A stretch of 22,678 bases of DNA from CAVPRW01 sp046727435 [NCBI: bacterium]. GTDB lineage: Bacteria > Tectomicrobia > Entotheonellia > J063. The notes under the pieces are model-generated. The model ran no database searches and had not been told where the DNA came from. It saw nothing but the letters and a program-made list of their open reading frames with translations. The DNA is taken from the NCBI GenBank assembly GCA_046727435.1, contig JBKPCR010000197.1, positions 1-22,678 on the forward strand, read 5' to 3'. Each line of letters begins with the position of its first letter. Within the stretch, counting starts at the first letter, position 1. Shown piece after piece: positions 22,657 to 22,678 of this stretch. The translations under genes were made by a program, and so were the position numbers.

Positions 22657-22678
22657 CCACCATTGCGCAACGCTCGCC

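Noticed and set aside
1-22678. tRNA, rRNA or riboswitch
   Set aside because: No cloverleaf-like or known riboswitch core was recognised by eye; a covariance-model scan was not possible here.

Overview
The window is GC-rich environmental-bacterium DNA carrying a scattered set of intact catabolic genes separated by decayed genes and transposon remnants, with a more AT-rich insert of small orphan genes in the middle. The intact genes are a SoxC-type molybdenum sulfite dehydrogenase with its cytochrome c, an SBP56/methanethiol-oxidase-like protein, a thiolase-like/DUF35 pair, a zinc alcohol dehydrogenase without a structural-zinc lobe, VOC, YHS and CHRD proteins. This mixture fits uncultured soil or sponge lineages such as Rokubacteria, NC10, Tectomicrobia or deep-branching Proteobacteria. 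No rRNA or ribosomal protein is present, so the lineage cannot be fixed from sequence alone.

Layout. 1-160: start of a transketolase gene leaving the window on the minus strand. 161-2040: mostly non-coding, with a 37-bp direct repeat, a frameshifted CBS-domain relic and a small Cys-rich metal-binding protein. 2041-3880 (minus): soxC and an overlapping soxD-like cytochrome c gene. 4200-5000: IS110 left-end relic with a structured leader, then an IS1182 scrap. 5485-7573 (plus): SBP56 protein and a polytopic membrane protein, probably one transcript. 7604-9616: a 267-bp IS6-derived mini-element, a DinB-fold gene split by an in-frame TAG, and a head-to-tail chimera of IS701-like and IS1182 transposase fragments. 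9.9-13.9 kb: island of short genes (zinc ribbons, small membrane proteins, a CFI-box protein, a KGG stress protein) cut by an rve-type transposon remnant. 14.3-20.6 kb: VOC, YHS, truncated endonuclease/phosphatase-fold, alcohol dehydrogenase, two-domain VOC and CHRD genes, widely spaced. 21.0-22.7 kb: DUF35 plus thiolase-like gene pair.

How the genes may work together (inference). Methanethiol oxidase converts methanethiol to formaldehyde, H2S and H2O2, and SoxCD-type enzymes oxidise reduced sulfur at the sulfone/sulfite level in the periplasm. The two gene sets on opposite strands could therefore serve one organosulfur-oxidation route, although no soxXYZAB genes are visible. The thiolase-like/DUF35 pair lacks the classical thiolase Cys and His residues and resembles the aldolase-type complexes of side-chain degradation more than a true thiolase.

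The most unusual features are: (1) at least nine internal stop codons that interrupt otherwise continuous genes, six of them TAG; (2) -10-like hexamers placed 6-8 nt before ATG in the AT-rich island, suggesting leaderless transcripts; (3) several transposon relics with recognisable ends, including a possible IS110 bridge-RNA relic. No clearly new multi-gene defence or biosynthetic system was found.
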